Source of the DNA: Richelia intracellularis
Lineage (GTDB): Bacteria > Cyanobacteriota > Cyanobacteriia > Cyanobacteriales > Nostocaceae
Assembly (NCBI GenBank): GCA_000613065.1
Contig: CBZS010000565.1
Location: 1-39,217 of the forward strand
Length of the DNA: 39,217 nucleotides
Reading direction: 5' to 3'
Numbering within the stretch: position 1 is the stretch's first letter; each line of letters starts with the position of its first letter. The notes below the pieces were generated by a model, which saw nothing but the letters and a program-made list of their open reading frames with translations, searched no databases and was not told where the DNA came from. Shown here one piece after another: positions 37,068-39,217 of the stretch. The translations under genes were made by a program, and so were the position numbers.

Positions 37068-37673
37068 ATGTTACAAAATCGTGACTATACATTGATTATT
37101 GACAAAAGCGGTAGCATGGCAACACCAGATCAAAAAGGTGGTAGAAGTCGATGGGTTGCAGCACATGAATCTACGTTTGCTTTAGCTAAAAAATGTGAGG
37201 AATTTGACCCTGATGGAATTACAGTCTACGTATTTTCTGGTAGATTCCAACGTTACGAAAATGTGACATCAAATAAGGTATCACAAATATTTATAGAAAA
37301 TGAACCTAATGGTACAACTGCTTTAGCCACTGTATTACAGGATGCCACAGATAACTATTTTCAACGCAAACAGGTTCACCAAACAAAACCTAATGGGGAA
37401 ACGATATTAGTCATTACCGATGGAGAACCAGATGATCGCAAAGCGGTGATGAAGGTAATCATTGAGACTTCTCGCAAAATGGATCGGGATGAGGAATTAG
37501 GAATTTCTTTTATTCAGGTAGGTAACGATCCCCACGCTACTCGCTTTTTGAAAGTATTAGATGATGAGTTACAAGGAACAGGAGCTAAATTTGACATTTG
37601 CGACACCATTACTATGGAAGATATGGAAAATTTGAGTTTATCAGAAGTTCTATTGAATGCAATTACAGATTAA
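37068..37673 (+). CDS. von Willebrand factor A (VWA) domain protein
   Basis: A 201-residue single-domain protein. The metal-ion-dependent adhesion site is complete: DKSGS at residues 12-16, the conserved Thr in NGTTALATVLQDA, and the Asp in ILVITDGEPDDRKAV. There is no signal peptide, so it should be cytoplasmic. GGGAGGG lies about seven bases upstream of the ATG. VWA domains of this kind bind partner proteins through Mg and often work with ATPases or in stress modules. It is followed 37 bases later by a Slr1339-like gene, probably as one operon. The specific role is unknown. Confidence 0.88.
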   Translation: MLQNRDYTLIIDKSGSMATPDQKGGRSRWVAAHESTFALAKKCEEFDPDGITVYVFSGRFQRYENVTSNKVSQIFIENEPNGTTALATVLQDATDNYFQRKQVHQTKPNGETILVITDGEPDDRKAVMKVIIETSRKMDRDEELGISFIQVGNDPHATRFLKVLDDELQGTGAKFDICDTITMEDMENLSLSEVLLNAITD

Positions 37674-37710
37674 ATTGGTACTATCTGGTCAAGATTTTTA
37701 GAAATATATT

Positions 37711-38079
37711 ATGGATGCGAACGCTAAGTTATTAAATGAACTCAAAGCTGAATATGAACAGTCCGAAAAACAGCCAGCTTCGCCGCAACAACTCCAGAAA
37801 CAATCTGCGCTCGCATCGACATCTGGCGATAATGGCATAGATAAATTATTATCTGAGGTCAAAGCTGATTTTGCCCAAAAAGATTTAGCTCAGGAATTGC
37901 AAAAACAGGAAAAGTTAGAGCAAGAACGTATTAAACAAGAGCAAGTTCAAGCCCAGGAATTAGATGGATCACAACAAAAAGCTGAAGATTGGCTGAATAC
38001 ATTAGATCCATTTTTTCCAGAAGAGTTATGGTTTGAGCGATTTGCGGAAAAGTATGCTTCTAAGTTGGCAGCAGCTTAA
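37711..38079 (+). CDS. Slr1339-like (salt-stress family) protein, possibly C-terminally truncated
   Basis: A 122-residue protein with two short related motifs, KLLNELKAEYEQSEKQ and KLLSEVKADFAQKDL. A Gln/Glu-rich coiled-coil segment (QELQKQEKLEQERIKQEQVQ) and a conserved end AEDWLNTLDPFFPEELWFER, FAEKYASKLAAA follow. This pattern fits the cyanobacterial Slr1339 salt-stress family, in which I recall the protein continuing about ten residues further. Here the stop codon lies inside a perfect 21-bp inverted repeat, so the end may have been rewritten. It is likely co-transcribed with the VWA gene. Confidence 0.75.
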   Translation: MDANAKLLNELKAEYEQSEKQPASPQQLQKQSALASTSGDNGIDKLLSEVKADFAQKDLAQELQKQEKLEQERIKQEQVQAQELDGSQQKAEDWLNTLDPFFPEELWFERFAEKYASKLAAA

Positions 38080-38116
38080 TTCTCTATTTGCAAAACAAAT
38101 AGAGAATTAAGCTGCT
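38070..38116. repeat. perfect 21-bp inverted repeat spanning a stop codon
   Basis: Left arm 38070-38090 (AGCAGCTTAATTCTC...) and right arm 38096-38116 are exact complements with a five-base loop (CAAAA). The stop codon at 38077-38079 lies in the left arm. The stem is long enough to act as a terminator, although only a mixed T-rich stretch follows. Confidence 0.9.
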
Positions 38117-38209
38117 ATTATTTTCTATATTTTATTGTTATTCCAATATGCATATGCAAATTAATGGAAATGAGTATAAACACATAAACCTCAGGTTCAA
38201 AAAATATTA

Positions 38210-38500
38210 TTACTTATCCTCGGTTAGAGTCATTCCATCCAACCAATTACTAGCATTATGCAAATATTTCATTACCCACAGCATATAATTAATATCCACA
38301 TGAATAGCACTGGTCTTTGGACTAACCTCCCAATTGCTGATAATGCTTTTATAAGTGCCATCAAAAGCTAAACCCAACAACCCCCCTTTACTATTGAGGG
38401 TAGGTGAACGAGAGTTTCCACCTGTAATATCTATATAACCGAGAAAATTCACAGCAAAGGAAGCTGATAACTGATAACTGAAAAGCTCCTTATCGGGAAT
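38210..38500 (-). pseudogene. C-terminal shard of an S46-family serine peptidase
   Basis: The minus strand reads SASFAVNFLGYIDITGG then NSRSPTLNSKGGLLGLAFDG and SAIHVDINYMLWVMKYLHNA. This matches the end of S46 peptidases (DPP7/DPP11-like, about 700 residues), where the catalytic serine lies in GGNSGSPT. Here Gly after the serine is Arg, giving GGNSRSPT. Only the last 90 or so residues remain and the rest is replaced by the adjoining pentapeptide gene, so it is a dead fragment. Confidence 0.85.
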
Positions 38501-38501
38501 G

Positions 38502-39167
38502 TCATTCAGGCATTATTGCCCGACTTAAATTAGCGCCAGTAAGGTTAGCACCCCTGAGATTTGCCCGACTTAAATTAGCGCCAGTAAGGTTAGTACCACT
38601 GAGATTTGCCCGACTTAAATTAGCGCCAGTAAGGTTAGCACCACTGAGATTTGCTCGACTCAAATTAGTCCATCGCAAGTCAGTTTTACTTAAATCAGCT
38701 TCCTGCAAATTGGCTTGTAAAAGGAATGCACCACCAAGATGAGCATGGTTTAAGTTGGTTTGGGATAAATTAGCCCTATAAAGATAAGTACTAAGTAATT
38801 CTGCTTCGTGTAGATTAGCCTTACTCAGATCAACTGCAATTAAATTAGCGGATATGAGATTGGCAAAACAGAGATTGCTACGGTGAAGTTTAGCTGTACC
38901 TAAATCCCCATCCCTTAGATTTGCACCTTTTAAATCAGCACCAATCAGATTAGCATCACAGATAATAGCACTGTTGAGATTAGCATCACTCAAGTTAGCA
39001 CCAATCAAGTTGGCATGACTGAGATTGGCTTGAGTCAGGTTAGCACCACTCAAATTGGTAACACTGAAGTTAGCAGCACTCAAGTCCATTTCCATTAACT
39101 GTGCTTGGTAAAGATTCCCACCACTAAAATCAGGTTCAATCTCGGGATTTTTCTTTTTCCAATCCAT
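38502..39167 (-). CDS. pentapeptide-repeat protein
   Basis: A 221-residue protein, MDWKKKNPEIEPDFSGGNLY followed by about 38 A(D/N)LxX pentapeptides, such as ANLTQANLSHANLIGANLSD. These fold as a right-handed quadrilateral beta-helix. There is no signal peptide or membrane helix. The C-terminal part is built of three near-identical 45-base units encoding ANLSRANLSGANLTG. Pentapeptide proteins are abundant in cyanobacteria and their roles are mostly unknown. It ends just after the last repeat (SRAIMPE) and abuts the S46 peptidase fragment, so the junction may result from a deletion. Confidence 0.9.
   Translation of the reverse strand: MDWKKKNPEIEPDFSGGNLYQAQLMEMDLSAANFSVTNLSGANLTQANLSHANLIGANLSDANLNSAIICDANLIGADLKGANLRDGDLGTAKLHRSNLCFANLISANLIAVDLSKANLHEAELLSTYLYRANLSQTNLNHAHLGGAFLLQANLQEADLSKTDLRWTNLSRANLSGANLTGANLSRANLSGTNLTGANLSRANLRGANLTGANLSRAIMPE
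38516..38650. repeat. three tandem 45-bp units in the pentapeptide gene
   Basis: Units at 38516-38560, 38561-38605 and 38606-38650 are nearly identical, each beginning TTGCCCGACTTAAATTAGCG. A unit encodes three pentapeptides. The similarity at DNA level points to recent expansion or gene conversion. Confidence 0.9.
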
Positions 39168-39217
39168 CCATATGACTGCACCTGATCTAAGTACAGCTAG
39201 ATGCTGCTGATTTGCCA

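Noticed and set aside
36884-37084. 66-codon plus frame overlapping the VWA start
   Set aside because: It overlaps the VWA gene in another frame and has no family resemblance.
38516-38650. Regular 45-bp repeats considered as a CRISPR-like or minisatellite array
   Set aside because: They have no unique spacers and encode in-frame pentapeptides, so they are protein-coding repeats.

Overview
This window comes from a cyanobacterium, most likely a filamentous Nostocales-type organism with an eroding genome. The evidence is a set of cyanobacterial core genes (menA, menF, purD, nblS, a CPP1-like J-domain protein, sigF, psbO, ftsQ, ftsZ), scattered GCGATCGC (HIP1) octamers, low GC, wide gene-poor gaps, and many decayed transposases and broken genes. 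Intact housekeeping genes sitting among pseudogenes and insertion sequences recall diatom- or fern-associated heterocystous symbionts (Richelia or Nostoc azollae type). That assignment is inference; there is no rRNA gene here to test it.

Layout. 1-4.5 kb: the 5' part of menA (minus) and an intact menF (plus), both for phylloquinone synthesis, separated by a decayed ISAzo13-type transposase; then a broken peptidoglycan-binding-domain gene with a terminator. 4.9-8.0 kb: one large dead GAF-PAS-histidine kinase-receiver gene, cut by an IS5-family element with a clean TTA target duplication. 8.3-13.0 kb: purD, nblS and, convergent, an OmpR-type response regulator. 13.7-19.9 kb: CPP1-like membrane protein, HAD hydrolase, a lipoprotein plus small protein pair, sigF, psbO and a small conserved protein. 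20.0-26.5 kb: a two-gene minus-strand unit, an AAA ATPase followed by a 1662-residue STAND-type ATPase with TPR-like helices and 14 WD40 repeats; this is the best candidate for an uncharacterised signalling or defence-like module. 27.4-31.6 kb: ftsQ and ftsZ, separated by IS1 and ISKra4 remnants and flanked by two copies of a 91-bp MITE-like repeat. 31.9-36.7 kb: an IS graveyard with two convergent IS1634-type pseudogenes and a second copy of the IS5 element with TAA target duplication. 37.0-39.2 kb: a VWA protein, a Slr1339-like protein, a shard of an S46 peptidase and a pentapeptide-repeat protein.

The most striking non-gene signal is a recurring mutational scar. At four kinds of site, a coding sequence is broken where a 14-21 bp segment is followed within 5-17 bases by its reverse complement (5192-5241, 6216-6254 with its sister at 36290-36333, 32051-32095, 38070-38116). 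This looks like hairpin-templated (quasipalindrome or template-switch) mutation acting repeatedly during genome decay.
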